This document shows, piece by piece, positions 21,125 to 34,600 of a stretch of DNA of 64,000 bases. The notes beneath the pieces were generated by a model that made no database searches, had not been told where the DNA came from, and was given only the letters and a program-made list of their open reading frames with translations. The stretch covers positions 28,760,603 to 28,824,602 of the forward strand of contig JAAALK010000289.1 of assembly GCA_019279435.1 (NCBI GenBank). The letters run 5' to 3'. The DNA is from Zizania palustris. Its lineage: Eukaryota > Streptophyta > Magnoliopsida > Poales > Poaceae. Position 1 is the stretch's first letter. Each line of letters begins with the position of its first letter. A program made the translations under genes and the position numbers.

Positions 21125-24100
21125 TGTAACACCCCAATTTTTCAAAGAAATAAATATATCATTTAATCCAATTTCCTGGAATTAATTATTTTGGAAATAC
21201 CTTTAATGCCCTCCTTAAAATTTTTGAACTAGAACCTAGATAAAATGACCAAACCAGGGGCTAGAAAATTTTGTATATGATCCCAAGACCAAGATATATT
21301 TTTGAGATTTTTTACAAAATTTTATCAACCCTAGAAGTAGCCCAAATATTTTAATCCATTTTCTTTAATTATTTTTAATCAGAAAATCATTTAAACAGTA
21401 ATGGGCCTCCCCCTCCCTTTCTCTCCCTCCTGGCCGGCCCAGCCCACTCCTCCCCGCATGCCCCGTCTGACCAGTGGACCCCGCCCGTCAGCGACCCCCT
21501 CTCTGCGCGCGTGCCTGGCCCCACCTGTCGGCGCCAACCGTTTCCCTCCCACGGCTGAGCCCGACCTCACCCGTCAGTCACCCCGCCCGCTCGCTCGCGC
21601 CCGCTGCCTGGTGGCCCCCACCTGTCAGATCCGTCTTCCCCGCGAGATCTGCCCCCAAATCCCCCCTTGCCGGCCGAAACCCTAACCCCACCTCGGATTC
21701 GCTCCCGCTGGCCCCCTCGCTTTAATCTGTCGACGGCATTGAATTCACCGCGTTCCCCCGACCGTTTCCCACTCTCGGCCTCCCCTGATTATGCCCCCTC
21801 TTCCCCCACCGACGACCCTATTTAAACCCCGGCCACCCCCTCGTCCAGCCCGCATGCCCGATCTCACTGAGAACGAGCTAGAGCTCCACCTTTCACGTTT
21901 TAACACCTCACCGTCGCCTTCACTCCGGTCGCCTCTCGCCATCGCCAGTAACCCCCTCCGCCCTAGGCAACCCCACCATTGTAACCGCGAGGACTTCACC
22001 GACCTCGGCCACCCCTCCGTCAACGCCTGGCCTCGCCGGATTGCCATCGCCGACAAGGTCCCGAACCACTTCGCCACCCCCTCTCGTCGCCGGCCACGCC
22101 CCATCGACCGTTCGCCACCGCAAGGGTACCCTCGTGATCCCCTTAGTGCCCTCTTTCCATTTTAGGCCTTAGACATGACTGCCGTCGCTCGCCGTGGCCT
22201 CTGGCCCGCTCGCCGTCGCCGGAGAAGATGACCGGCACGGGTTCAGTACCCGTGCCGTGTCGGATTTGATCCTAGCCGCGTGATCTGGATCTGACGGTAC
22301 CAATTAAATCCCATGTGCGGTTTAATCTGCGCCATCGGATCTGAGCGAAGGGGTATGTTTTAATCTCGCACGTCCGTTAGTTTTAAAAACCCATGTTTAA
22401 TCTGAGCCGTTCATCGCGTACCGGTTCGATGTTTTAATCTCAGCCGTCCACGTCACTTTAACTCCCTCGCCTCGCCCTCGCGCGTTGGATCTGGATCCAA
22501 TGGTCCAGGTTGCGCCGGACCACGCGCACAGTCCGCGGGTTCACCGTGGGCCTGGCTCACCGTGGACCCGAGGCTATTTTAAATTTAAATTAAATTCCAG
22601 AAACTGTTTTAAACTTGTAAAATTCATATATGACGCATTTGAACTCCAAAAATTATCATATCAATTCCAGAAATTTTGTAATTTTATTCTCTACGCGTTA
22701 GTACAATAAAAACAGTATGTTTACTTTGAATATTTCATTATTATTTATTAAAGTATTCAAATGCCCTTATGTTAAAATACAAACTTTATTATTTAAATTT
22801 CAGTAAAATTTATATTTATTCATTCCCTGTTAATTTAATGAAACCACTAAGTTTTCTCTGAACCTTTCATTTTAAATTAATTAGAATGCTTAAAAAGAGA
22901 TTATTTCACAATTTAAAATCCCTTTTTGAAAGGGCCATATTTCTTTATAGTTCATTTTATTTATTTATAAAATGGATTTCAGAAACATAATAACTCGTTT
23001 TTCCTTAAATTAAACCCATTTAAAACCTATGTGCATGTTGTGTGATTTTGTATTGTTTAAATTGAATGTTGTATTTATTTATTCTACTTTATTTATTTGG
23101 GGAAGACTACGACGCCGCCGAGGAGCCGGAATATTACCCGGAAGTTCCTCCCTCCCCATTTGCTGAGCAAGGCAAGTCACCAAACCAATCTTTTGAGCAT
23201 GTTGAACCCATGTTTTACTAAACTATGGCTAAAACACATAGGATGTACATGCATTAGTCAAATGAAACCCTTACAATATATTTATTAGGATCCCCCGACC
23301 TTGATGTGCAACCCAAGCCATGCTCTCTAGCCTAAACTCTTTGTCACCATATGATTAGTATTATTAGCTAGTGTCCAATGTATTGACACGATTGCTATAG
23401 GATTAAAAATGAGTCGTAGCGATTGGTTCTACTATATGATCCCCGTTATTCTCATCTTTGGAATTCTGTCGGTGTTGGAGTTGTGGTTGTGAGTGAATGG
23501 TCGGTAGCACCCGGGGCACTATATGGACCGGTCTGTGGGATCCGTTGCAATACACTTCCGTACTAACCACAAGTCTAATGGGTAAGTCCTAACTAAGGTA
23601 TGGAGTGTTCCAAACTGAGGCCACCATTTGGAGATGGGTCAAGCAGCACCTGTGGGTGGCTTGTACCAATTTGGCACAAAAGGGGGTGCGACGTTAGCCG
23701 GGATGCGGCCCGGCGCACCGGTGAAACCTAGAGCGGGTGGTTATCGCTTGGAGCATTTCATGCTGAGGTTTTGGCACGAGTTCCCATGGTATGGGTCATC
23801 TCGTTACACTTTGGTGTTTGGGATGAGTGCGTGCCTTGTGGGTACAGTAGTACATCTCTGATCAAAGTTATAAATCTTTTCGAAAAGTCGAGCCCACGGT
23901 CAAGGGCGGGTTGTGTGACATCCCACAGTTAGTTTACTTTTGGAATGAATGTGCATGATGGTTTGACATGTAAGGACTGTTGTGCGAGGAGGGAAAATGT
24001 ACTCCTCGAGTTAGATGGTATTATGATGTTCATATTTATTATTATGCATGATTAAATTTGACTACACTAAATGCAATAACTGAAAAATGTACTTTTCCGC

Positions 24101-24365
24101 ACTTTTAGCCATTATCCTTCCTTTGCTATTATCTTGCATTACTACTTGTATTTGCGGTGGCTTGTTGAGTACTCTTTGTACTCATACCCGTTGGACACAC
24201 AATTCAGAGGATGTCTACTACAAGGATGGTCTAGAGTAGCGACCCAGTCAAGAAGAAAGATCCTGAAGAAGATGTTTGTCATGCAGTTTATTTTCATAGT
24301 TTCTTTTAATTTTACACTTGTGTAATAATGTAGTCTACGAACCACGAATGATTGCCCGTATGTAT
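21125..24365 (+). repeat. LTR-C arm A (large LTR, truncated 3')
   Basis: Starts TGTAACACCCCAATT at 21125 inside Gypsy-A pol. A GC-rich block (21400-22280) is followed by AT-rich DNA, and then the conserved GAAGACTACGAC...GGCAAGTCA block at 23103-23180. Later blocks (CACCCGGGGCACTATA, GTAGCGACCCAGTCAAG, GTCTACGAACCACGAATGA) match the solo LTR at 38722-42797 up to about 24365, where similarity stops before the expected CGTGACA end. Proline/arginine-rich open frames in the GC-rich part are composition artefacts. Family not assigned. Confidence 0.75.
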
Positions 24366-26040
24366 GATTGAGGAGCCATGCTGAATAGCGTGGGCCTCAT
24401 GGCTCCAGATGTGATGAGTCATTGTCAACGATAGTCAAAGAGGACAGAAGAAGAAAGGAGATCTGCTGTTTCATGGGCCGCATGTGACTCAGGTACACGG
24501 GCAGAAAGCGACTGTCGAGCAGAGGAGGCTGGGAAGTCGGGCTGGCCCAATCCGGGTACATGGGCCAAGAGCAGCAGAAGACCCACTGTGCTATAGACCA
24601 GGGTTGACTCAGGTACACGGGCGGTGAGTGATTGCCGGGCTGAGAGAGCAGCGGAATCGGGCCGGCCCAATCCGGGTACCTGGTGCAAAGTCGGTGGAGG
24701 CTTTGTCAGTTTCGGCGCAAAACTGACAACCGTTGATTCTGTATCCGACTGTCCAGAAGAGAAGCCGTAGTCGCTACGAAAGCTCAGCTTCCGGATAAGT
24801 GATATGTATCTCTAGGCCCATAGTCAGTCAGTCGTGTCTGTAAAAATACCTAAGGGCAGTAGAGTCTTTTCCTTTATTCCTGCGTCTGTAAAAAACCCTA
24901 AGGGGCTGGTGGAATATTCCTAGTGTTGGGCAGCCTATAAATAGGACCCCAATCCCTAGGGTTAGGTCACCCTTTTGGCTGAAATCAATACTACTCCTTT
25001 GGGTCATTTTGTCTATTGCACCTTCTCTTTCCTTTCCTGTTCATGCGTGCGCCGCCAAGATCTGTATGGTGTTTTTGGTTCTTTACTGCATCTTCTTGAT
25101 TTTATTTGTTCCCGTGGGATTCCATTTCCTGTTCGTGTTTAGATGCGTGCATTGTTTTATCTGAAGCAGAAGCTTCGGTTTGGTGTGTGCGGTTGAGTTT
25201 ATTCCTGAGAAGGTGCTTCTGTTGCGTGTGTTCTTCACGCAAGTAGTACTAGTTCTTGCTGTTGCAAGTAGTACTACTACACTGTAGCAACAGTACACTA
25301 GTACCAGCTTTTTGCTTTTACTGCTCAACTTTTTGATCGAGTTGACAGGACTAACGTCCCTTTTCTGGCTGTTCTCTGGCAAAGCCCCTTCTCTGTTCGA
25401 AGCCCCTCAGCTCCGTGAGGCAGGCTTCGATCTGAAATCTTCGAAGGCTTCGTTTGAACTTCGACTTCAAGTTTGTGCTGTGTTGCTAAGCTTCGAAGTA
25501 CTTTTTGAACTGTCAGCATTTCATACTTCGAACGTTTGGGCGAAGGTACTCCGACTTGAGCTCTTCGAAGTCCATACCTCGACAGGTTTCGAAGTTGGCT
25601 TCGAAGTTTGTCTTTCTGTTAGACTTCGCTCAGTGTTTGCATCCATCCTCTTCGAAGGTTCTTGATGTGTTTTGTTCGAAGGTAGAACATAGGCTTCGCT
25701 TTGGTTTCTCTGTCGCGTGTCAGCCTTCGCTTCTCTTTTCGAAGGTTGTTTGTCTGTGCGTTGTGTTCGAAGCAATCTGTTCGAAGAATAGGCTTCAAAG
25801 CACTCGGTTCGAAGCTAGCTTCGATACTTCTGTACTTCGCTTCGAAGCATACTTCGCTCCCTGCCACCTCGAACTAGGCTAGACCAAAACACACCTTCGG
25901 CATTTTCACAACAGCCTTCGGTAGGCTTTGCAACTAACCTCCGAAGCAGGCTTCGACCAGTGAAGCAGGCTTCGACCAGTGAAGCAGACCTCGACGGGCG
26001 AAGCAGACCTCGTGACCGCAGAGACCCGCCCGTCCACGGT
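24366..26040. other. Unassigned segment between LTR-C arms
   Basis: Not matched elsewhere in the window. It contains an imperfect 120-bp tandem duplication (units from about 24486 and 24606, each with GACTCAGGTACACGGGC and GGCCCAATCCGGGTAC). A TATA-like CCTATAAATAGG lies at about 24948-24958. A very TTCGAAG-rich stretch follows at 25390-25880, and a 19-bp tandem repeat (GAAGCAGGCTTCGACCAGT, about 3.5 units) at 25943-26012. The layout of TATA then AATCAATACTACTCC and T-rich leader suggests part of another LTR or promoter. No coding function is claimed. Confidence 0.4.
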
Positions 26041-28380
26041 CACGCCTTTGTTAGTCGAAAGGACCACCGGATCGCCTCGCCGCCAATGAACCCGAGGAGC
26101 TTCATCGCCCCTCTTCGACGCCGGCCGCCGTCAGCTCACCACCGTCACCACCGTCGGTACGACCGTACTCCCCTTGATCCCCACTTTCCATTTTAGGCCT
26201 TAGCTTGGCCAGGGAGCCTTCGCCGGCGCCGGAATCCCTTGCCGTTGCACCGCCGGAGCCGAGAACGAAGGGGGGTACAAGCCCCTTACGCCTGTGCCGT
26301 GCCGGACGGACCCCTGGCCGTCCGATCACGATCGGAGGGCTAAGATTAAATCCCTTCGGGATTTAATCTGGGCCCTCGGATCCGGTCAAAGGGGTATGGA
26401 GCGGTCACAGCAGTCGATCCTAACTTAAAGGCTTGGAGTAATCTCGGGCGTCCACGCGTACCGGTTCGGTGCGATTTAATCGTGGCCGTCCATTTTCATT
26501 TAAATGAACCCACCTCGCGCCTGGCCGCCGGATCCAGATCCAACGGCTCTGGATCAGCCGGTCCACACGCACAGTGCGCCTGTCCACCGTGGGCCTGGCT
26601 CACCGTTGACCAGAGCCCATTTTCCAGTTTAAATAAAATTCAAGAAATAGGTTTAAACTTTGAAAATTCATAACTTGCTCATTTTAACTCCAAATTTCAC
26701 CATTCAAATTTTAGTAAATTCAGTATTTTATTCTCTACACATTAATGCCATAAAAACAGTATGTTACTATTGCCCAAAATAATCTTATTAATTAAATGAA
26801 TAAAAACCCCTTAGGGATAAAATTATTAATTCAGAAAATAAATTAGGAAAAACCTTAAAATATTAGCTTCACTGTTTTTTCACCAAACTTCAGAATATTA
26901 AACCCTTAATTCACCCATAAACATGTATGCTTATTATTTGGTGGATTTTTATCTGTTTATTGAATGTATTGTTTATTTTTCCGTATCAAGAAGACTACGA
27001 GTTCGTCGAGGAGCCGGAGTTTTACCTCAAGGTTCCACCTTCACCCTTTGCTGAGCAAGGCAAGTCATCGAACCCTCCTGTGGAAATAGTTTATCATCAT
27101 TGAAGCCTAGTTTTTCATAACTACCGCTATAACTCATAGGATATTATTGCATTAGTCAAATATCAAGCCCTACACTTATATTTATTAGATCCCCGTCCTT
27201 GTGTGCAAACCCAAGCCATGCTTATTGAGCCTTAACTCCTTGTCACTCTACTATAAAAATATTAGCTAGTGCACAATGTACCGGCACAACTGCTATAGGA
27301 TAAAAAGAATAAGTCGTAGATAGATGGATTCTGTTATATGAATTTCCCCGTTATTCTTGTCTCTGGACTTTGTTGGAGTTGGCTATGTTGTAAGTATGGT
27401 GGGTTTCGGGTGCAAGCTCGGGAACTGGTTGGTCGCACCTGGGGCACTATAAGGACCGGTCTGCGGGATCTGTTGCAAAGCACTGCCATACCAACAACAA
27501 GTCTAATGGGTAAGTCCTAACTAGAAGTATGGAACAATCCAACTCGATGCACCATAGTGGAGGGGGCAAGGGGCAACCTGCGGGTGACTTGTACCGACGA
27601 GGATCAAGGGGGGGTATGGTGGGGCTCCGACGCGTCGGGACACCATATGAAACCTATAAGAGGGTGCTGTTGAGTTGAGGCGAACCATATGGAAGGTTTT
27701 GGCACGAGTTCCTGTGGTATGGGTCATCTCGTTACACTTTGGTGTAAGTGGTGAGTGCGTGCCTTGTGGGTACAGTGGTACATCTCTGATCAGAGTATTT
27801 AATCTTTTTGAAAAGCCGAGCCCACAGTCAAGGGCGGGTTGTGTGACTACTCGCAGTTAGTTTACAATTGTTTGAATGGTTGAGTTATTCATGGCATGTA
27901 AGGACTGATGAGCGAGGTGGGGCTGACTGTACCCCTCGAGTTAGAAGATGATGATGCATACACATGTTTACATTTCAGTACTAATAAATTAATCACATTT
28001 AATGCTTTACAATTATGCTTTTCCGCAAAACTAGCCACTATCTCCCTTGTTATTACTCTGGATTATATTTGCATCCGGTGGCTTGCTGAGTACGTTTGTA
28101 CTCACCCCCGTTGACTTACACCACCAAAGCTAGTCTACTACGAGGAGGATGAAGGTCTGGAGTAGCGACCCAGTCAAGGTGAGACTGGAAGGAGGCGTTC
28201 ATCTAGGAGCCCTTTGTTTTATTAGTTTCTCTTCATCTTCAATCACTTTTGTACTAATGCGGTCTACGAACCGTGAATGATTGCTCGTATTGTACGTGGT
28301 CGCATGATGAACGTCTTGTTTTTATTGATTTTCTATGGAATTTCAATAAAAGTCCTGATTTACTAAATCGGGGCGTGACA
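26041..28380 (+). repeat. LTR-C arm B (large LTR, truncated 5')
   Basis: Matches the later part of the LTR-C family, from TCGCCGCCGG-type sequence at about 26100 through the conserved AAGACTACGAG block at 26992-27065 to the end GGGGCGTGACA at 28380. The distance from the block to the LTR end (about 1,387 bases) equals that in the solo LTR. The right flank is Gypsy-A RT (LAETFNSLRACG). Between the left flank (21124) and the right flank about 670 bases of pol are missing, and the 5-bp flanks (ctatt, actta) do not match. Confidence 0.75.
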
Positions 28381-30865
28381 ACTTAGCAGAAACATTCAAT
28401 AGCCTTCGGGCATGTGGAATCCATCTTAACCCCGAAAAATGTATCTTCGGGGCTCAGGCTGAAAATTCTTAGGGTATTTAGTTTCAAGTAGAGGGATCGA
28501 AGCTAGCCCTACTCAAATAACTGCGTTGCAAAGGATGGCTCCTCCGGAAAATTTAAAGCAAGTGCAGAAGTTAACTGGCCGGCTTGCCGCACTTAGCAGA
28601 TTCCTAGCAAGGTCTGCGGAGAGAAGTTTGCCCATTTTCAAAGCATTGAAAGGGTCCGAAGATTTTGCATGGACACTGGAGTGTCAAAAGAGCTTTGATG
28701 ATATTATGAATTATCTCAGTAACCTCGCTACACTCACGGTGCCTGTTGCGGACAAAACCCTACTCCTTTACATTGCGGCTACTAGCTCCGCTGTCAATGC
28801 AGTCCTTGTCAGAGAAGTTGATTTCAATGGGAAGTTGGTACAGAATCCAGTCTATTTTGTATCCGAAGCATTGTCCGGAGCAAAAACAAGATATTCCGAG
28901 CTTGAGAAGTTCACCTATGCCCTGAAAATGGCTTCGAGGAAGTTAAGGCATTATTTCCTAGCACATAATGTAATTGTACCAACTTCGTATCCCTTGGGAG
29001 ATATGCTCTGAAGTAAGGATTCCACAGGAAGAATTGGGAAGTGGGCTGTTGAATTAGCACCCTTCGGCATCTCCTTCGTGGCAAGGACAACAATTAAGTC
29101 ACAAGTGCTGGCAGACTTTGTGGCAGAATGGACTCCCCCTGCAGTATGGGCTCCGGAGAAACCAAGTGAAGGAATTTGGACCATATACTCCGATGGAGCT
29201 TTCCAAGCATCTGGAGCAGGTGTCGGAGCAATAATAATTTCGCCTTCAAGGCAAAAAGCAATGTACTCCGCAAGGCTCAACTTAAAGTCCACCAATAATA
29301 CAGCGGAGTATGAAGGAATTTTGTCACGACTTCGAAAAGCACGTGCTTTAGGGGATACAAGAGTTGTTATTAAAACAGATTCTCAAATTGTAGAAGGGCA
29401 CGTGGATAAGAGCTTTCAAGTTCGTCATCCACAACTTGCAAAATATTTAGAAGAGATCCATAAGATTGAAGCATCATTTAAAGGGATTTCCATTTGAAGT
29501 ATACCCAGAGCTGAAAATATGCAAGCTGATATCTTGGCAAAAGCTGCCGCCGGAGCTACGGACATTCCAGAAGAAACTTTTTACGAAGAGCTCAATTCAC
29601 CTTCGGTAGCACAGATTCCTTCTGCAGAAGTTCTTTGCATTCCAAGTACAGATTGGCAGAGTTCCAATATGTAATTATTGCAAGGAGAAGAAAAATTGCC
29701 TGAAGGGCCACAACTTTCGAGGCTGAAGCTCAGAATTCGAAATTATCATATAATCAATGGTATTCTGCACAAGGCCGGAGTATGTTCCCCTCTGCTCCGA
29801 TGTATATCTCAAGCCGAAGGTCAGGAGATTCTTCGAGGAATTCATGAAGGACTTTGCGGTAGCCATCTGGCCCCTCGAGCTTTGACAGGAAAAACACTTC
29901 GCTAGGGGCTTTATTGGCCTACAATAGTAGCTGATGCGGAGAGCTTAGTCCGCACTTGCCAGGGTTGTCAATGGATGGGAAGAAGAAGTCATCGTCCACC
30001 AACAACACTTCAAGTCATTGCCCCAGTGTGGCCCATGGCCAGATGGGGCATGGACCTTATTGGCCCCTTCCCAGTAGAAAAAGGAAATTTGAAATTCGCA
30101 GTGGTAGCAATTGAGTATTTTTCCAAGTGGGTCGAAGCAGAGCCCCTCATAGCTATCACTTTGAATAATGTACAAAAAATTTTCTGGAAAAATATTATAT
30201 GCCGGTTCGGAGTGCCTCGGTAGCTCACAGTTGACAATGGGACACAGTTTGATGCAGAGCCCTTCAGGAAGTTTTGTGAAGACCTCGTCATACAATTATG
30301 CTTCGCCGCAGTGCGACACCCTCAGTCTAACGGAGCTGTTGAAAGAGCCAATGGTAATATCTTGTCAGGGTTGAATTGAAGAATAGTGGGATTGGCAAAA
30401 GCACTGTGGACCGAGGAGCTCCCGAAGATTTTATGGTCCATTCGGACCACTCAAACAAGGTCCACGGGTTTCACTCCTTTCAGACTATTATTCGGAGATG
30501 AAGCTATGACGCCAACGGAGCTTAAAGGAGGATCCCTTCGCAGCACCGGACCGGAAATAGAAGCAGAAAGACAAACTTCGCTTGATTTAACAAAAGAAAC
30601 AAGACTTCGAGCTGTCACCAATTTGTCAAAGTATCAGCAGCAGACGAAGACTTGGTTTGACCCGAAGGTTAAGCTTAATGAACTTAAGCCGGGTCATCTT
30701 GTTTTGCGAAGCATTATATCACCATGGAAATTAGGGAATAAGTGGGAAGGTCCATACATAATTCTCCGCTCAGGACGCCCTGGTTCTTTCAAGTTAGCTA
30801 ATTTAGAAGGCGAAGAGTTAATGCATACATGGCATGCGGAGCACTTAAAGCGATATTTCGCATAG
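28381..30865 (+). pseudogene. Gypsy-A RT end, RNase H, aRNH and integrase (copy 3)
   Basis: Resumes in the RT thumb (LAETFNSLRACG) and continues with KLTGRLAALSRFLARSAERS. RNase H (LLYIAATSSAV) and the second RNase H follow (SDGAFQASGAGVG about 29190-29225, AEYEG, KTDSQIV). Integrase has HEGLCGSH, CQGCQWMGRRSH, WGMDLIGPF, TVDNGTQFD and GAVERANG, and the C-terminus WEGPYIILRSGRPG ends at 30865 (TAG). In-frame stops near 29011, 29497, 29673, 29906, 30222 and 30377 mostly replace CGA, CAG or CAA. Unlike copy 2 it keeps the RNH-aRNH linker. Confidence 0.85.
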
Positions 30866-31076
30866 GGGCTCCTTGTAACCATTTGTAAACACCTTCTGAA
30901 TTAATAAAGTTCATGGTTCAGACCATGCCTACCTCTCGAACACTTCCTACTTCTAGTGGACGCACTAGAAGAACGAAGTTGGCTGAGAGGGAAGTGTCAA
31001 TAATTTGAACCAATTTTTTGGACTTCGAACCACTAGTTCGAAGCTTCCGACGAGGTGGGAAAGTCACTGAAAAATG

Positions 31077-31270
31077 GATTCCAAGCCACCAGCTTGAAAG
31101 CATCCGTAAAAAGAGTCGAAGGAGACCAAATAATGCGGATTCCAAGCTCCGGCTTGAAAGCATCCGTAAAAAGAGTCCAAGAAGACCACTGCGAATTCCA
31201 CACCACTGGTTTGATAGCATTCGCAAAAAGAGCCGAAGGAGGCCAAAACAAAATAGAGTTTGAGCTGATA
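31077..31270 (+). repeat. About 58-bp tandem repeat downstream of pol (copy 3)
   Basis: About three units equivalent to 18799-19010, very similar in sequence, in the same place between the end of pol and the antisense gene. Confidence 0.8.
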
Positions 31271-31639
31271 AGCTTCGAATATCTGTGAAAAGAGTCCAAA
31301 GTGACCAATCGTTTGGGATGCTAAAGTGTCTGAAAAGTTTGTCCGAAGTGACTTCTTTCAAACAAAAGGTACTAAGTTACCAGTTTTATGACTCCAAGCA
31401 GTCAAAGACATTTTATAAGATTTTAATCAATCTTTAAATTACTGAGGGGCTCCGAACCTCCAAAATTGTACTCCTAAGTTTTTTCTTTGCGCCTAACCAT
31501 CTTCGACTACACTTTGAAGTTGCTTACGCCCAAAGAGGGGTTGGGAAGTAGGGAGAAAATTTTAAAAATCAATCTTTATTATTCGAACAGATTACATTAC
31601 ATTATGAAAAATCTGTGTCTATGCCAAGAAGGAATCGAA

Positions 31640-34600
31640 GACCTCTTCGGTCTCTAGAGCTACCACTAAAGCCGGAACGACTAGTTCCAGAGCCGGGAGT
31701 CCTGATAACTTTACGTTTAATTCTTCTTCCTCCTTTCGAAGCTCGAAAATATTTTTGTTCTTGTTGAAGTTCAGCCCAAGTTCAAAGTCGCTCGGGGCTT
31801 CTTTCCCAGCTCCGAAGTTCTTCAGGCTTTTTTTCCTTGTTCTTCAGCAATACCCTCATCTTCGGACCATTCAACGTCTTCAGAAGACGAAGCTTCCAAG
31901 TTAACTTCTTTTTCTTACTCTTTAATATAAGATAATATATCTTTACATATTTCGGGCGCAATTGCACTGGAGCTTTCTCAAGGAACCAAAAATCGAGGTC
32001 ATTTGTGAAGTTTTAAAAGATCGAAGGTAGCCCATAGCAGGCGGAGTTCTTCGGTAACATTTAATACTTCGACGTCATCCATACGAGGTTGAGAACCCTA
32101 AAAATATGATAAATAAGTTTTCATTCATAATATATGAAAGCATAATTTTTACATATTTGGACCCCTAAACAAAGCTAAACCTGCGGGTCCGACAGAGGTT
32201 GGCTGCTCGAAGCTTGAGACTGAGCTTGTTTTTGGCGATGCCCTTCATCGATCCAAGCCTTGATCGTTGTTCGACCTTAGGCTCTCCATGAAGCTTGAAA
32301 GGCTTGCCAAGCTACGGCCACATCTTCGGAAGGGTTTAGCAGTTGGTTGTCATCAAAGGTAATGGGAGACGCCCTGAATCTGGTACCACTGATAGCCCTA
32401 TATCTTCGTAGTAGCGAAGTACTCCGAGAGCAGCTACTTGGTCGGAGAGTTCTCCATACCGAATACCTATTGTCTTCATCATCTTCACTGCTCCTTGGAT
32501 CATCTTTAGCCGTCGTAGCAAGGGGACATTGTCATTCGAAGGTAGTGTCCAAAGAGTACCGAAGTACTCTAGAACACCTAAAAGATTGTTCATGACCTCC
32601 GCTGCTACCTTCTCCGACTTCATTTTATCTTCAATTAAAACATCCCTTGACGAAGTTAGCTCATCTACCACAGCGGATAGTCTAGCTGCCTCCGTAGCTA
32701 GAGAACTCTTCTGGCTAAGCAGGTTGCTGGCTTCCTCCGTGGCTTTAGCTTTCTCCTCTTGAAGCTTAACTAGCTCAGCCCCCGCCGTGGCATGCTCTGC
32801 CCACATTTTCTCAGCCTCCAGACCAAGTCTGGCCCTCCTCTTCGCCGCAACCATTTTGTCTAAGCCGGAGATTTGAACTTCAGAGCTGTCAAGACTTCTA
32901 TGGAGAGCAGTAATCCTCTCCTAAAGACAAAGGCTTCCACGCTCGATCGAGACGGCTGCAGCTCGAGCCAAAACTATTTGATGCGAAGAGAAAAAGCAAG
33001 GTGAGGAGTTATTCATAAAATGAAATTAATCTTGTTTTGCAGATACTTCATACCTGGTACGCTGCCCATTCCAAGGCTGCGTTGAGCTCCGAACCCTTAG
33101 CTTCGCTAAGTATGGCTACTAAGTCCGTCTCCCCCCAACTTCGTGGTTAGCTCGATCCAAAGGCTCGAGTAGGGCCCAAAGTCCGGTCCTTCGCTCCAGG
33201 AAAGGAGCTAGGAGGGGGAGCATAGACAGAGCCCTTTGATCGTATTCGTTCGACGAAGGGTCGGAGTGCTGCGCTGCATCTTCGGAGACCTCAGTGGACT
33301 GGCCCCCCTCCATAGATTGACCTCCGTCTGTTGATTCAGACGGAGTTAATCCGGAGTTCGGAGCAGGAAAGGGGTCCATTTTGCCTTTACCTTTTCCAGG
33401 TCCCATCTGTGCAGCTTCTGGAATCAACTCCGGAGATGTCGAGGTCCCAGGAATAGTATATTCAGGAGGAGTCACCTCCATGGGAGCGGACCCTGCCAAA
33501 ACAAAGGTATTATGTGATGCATAATTTTGCAGGGTAAAGAAAAATGTAGTTCAAGCGAAGTTTACCGCTGAAGCCCTATCGACGGAGGAGCACGGGACTA
33601 CTCGGAGGATCGAAGGCCACTTCGAAGTCGTCATCAGACTCGGTGGCTCGAACCGAAAGGTTGATTGCTGGAGCCTCTTTGGGAGCAACAGCTACCACTT
33701 CGTCCGGAATCGAAGCCTGTTCAGCTGGAACTTCAACTCCGCCTTCAGCAGCAGAGGCTTCTTGATGGGACAAGTCAGGCTGGACGCTTGGGTTCTCAGC
33801 CTGTCTAGAGCTGCTTGGAACATCTAGCACACTTGCTGCGTCGCCAGTGTTTACATCTACCTGGGCTTCGTCTTCGTTAATTAGGTCCATCAGGACCTTT
33901 TGCATCTCTCTAATTCCTTCATCTTCAGATGAATCGGAGGGTGAAGCCACAGGCCTTGTAGCCACATTCTTCGACTTTCGGGCTAGTTTTTTCACTGGAG
34001 TCTTGGTCGGAGCTGAAGGCCCAGCCTTTGCTTTCCTCTTCTTCGACCCTTGCTCGGAAGGTACCCAGTCCGGAAGAGGAGGGGGTGCGACTCCGAGTAC
34101 GCCCCACACTCGGTTGAGCCGCTCTCAACTACCCACTAGTTTTTTCCTCCACTCCTTTTCGGCCAGAGTTGGAACTCCCAGAATCTTCTCTGCAGCTCGA
34201 ACAATTTGCTCCGAAGTCATGGGAGCTTGGGAAGCTGAAAGATAAGTTTACATTAGTCATTTCATCAAATAATTGTATATACAACTTGTTTTCAAAGCTA
34301 CCTGCAGGGCTCGAGTTCGAAGATATTTTTCGGAGTCCACCCTCCGAATCTTCTTCGAAGGTTACAGGCCAGTTGGCCATCAGAGGTGGAATCTGGAGCC
34401 CGATGAACTCCTCGCCTAAGTCCCGCATGCTCATGCGGTGACTAATCCTTTGAAGCAAGCTAAGGCGAGCTTCGAGCTGGCCGGGGTCCGGGTGAACTTG
34501 AGCTTCTCTTTGAAAGTTTATATCTTGCAGAGGTCCGGCCAGACGATTTCCTGCTCCCACCTTGGCATAGAACCATCAGAGAATCCAATCTGTGTACAAT

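Noticed and set aside
21401..22165. Pro/Ala/Arg-rich open frames on both strands
   Set aside because: They lie in the GC-rich part of LTR-C, where stop codons are rare. Frames on both strands and in the solo LTR (39,000-39,808) are not conserved as protein.
25312..25882. 117- and 125-codon open frames in the TTCGAAG-rich region
   Set aside because: Amino-acid content (Phe-Glu-Val, Ser-Lys) follows the TTCGAAG repeat and both strands are open; no supporting similarity.
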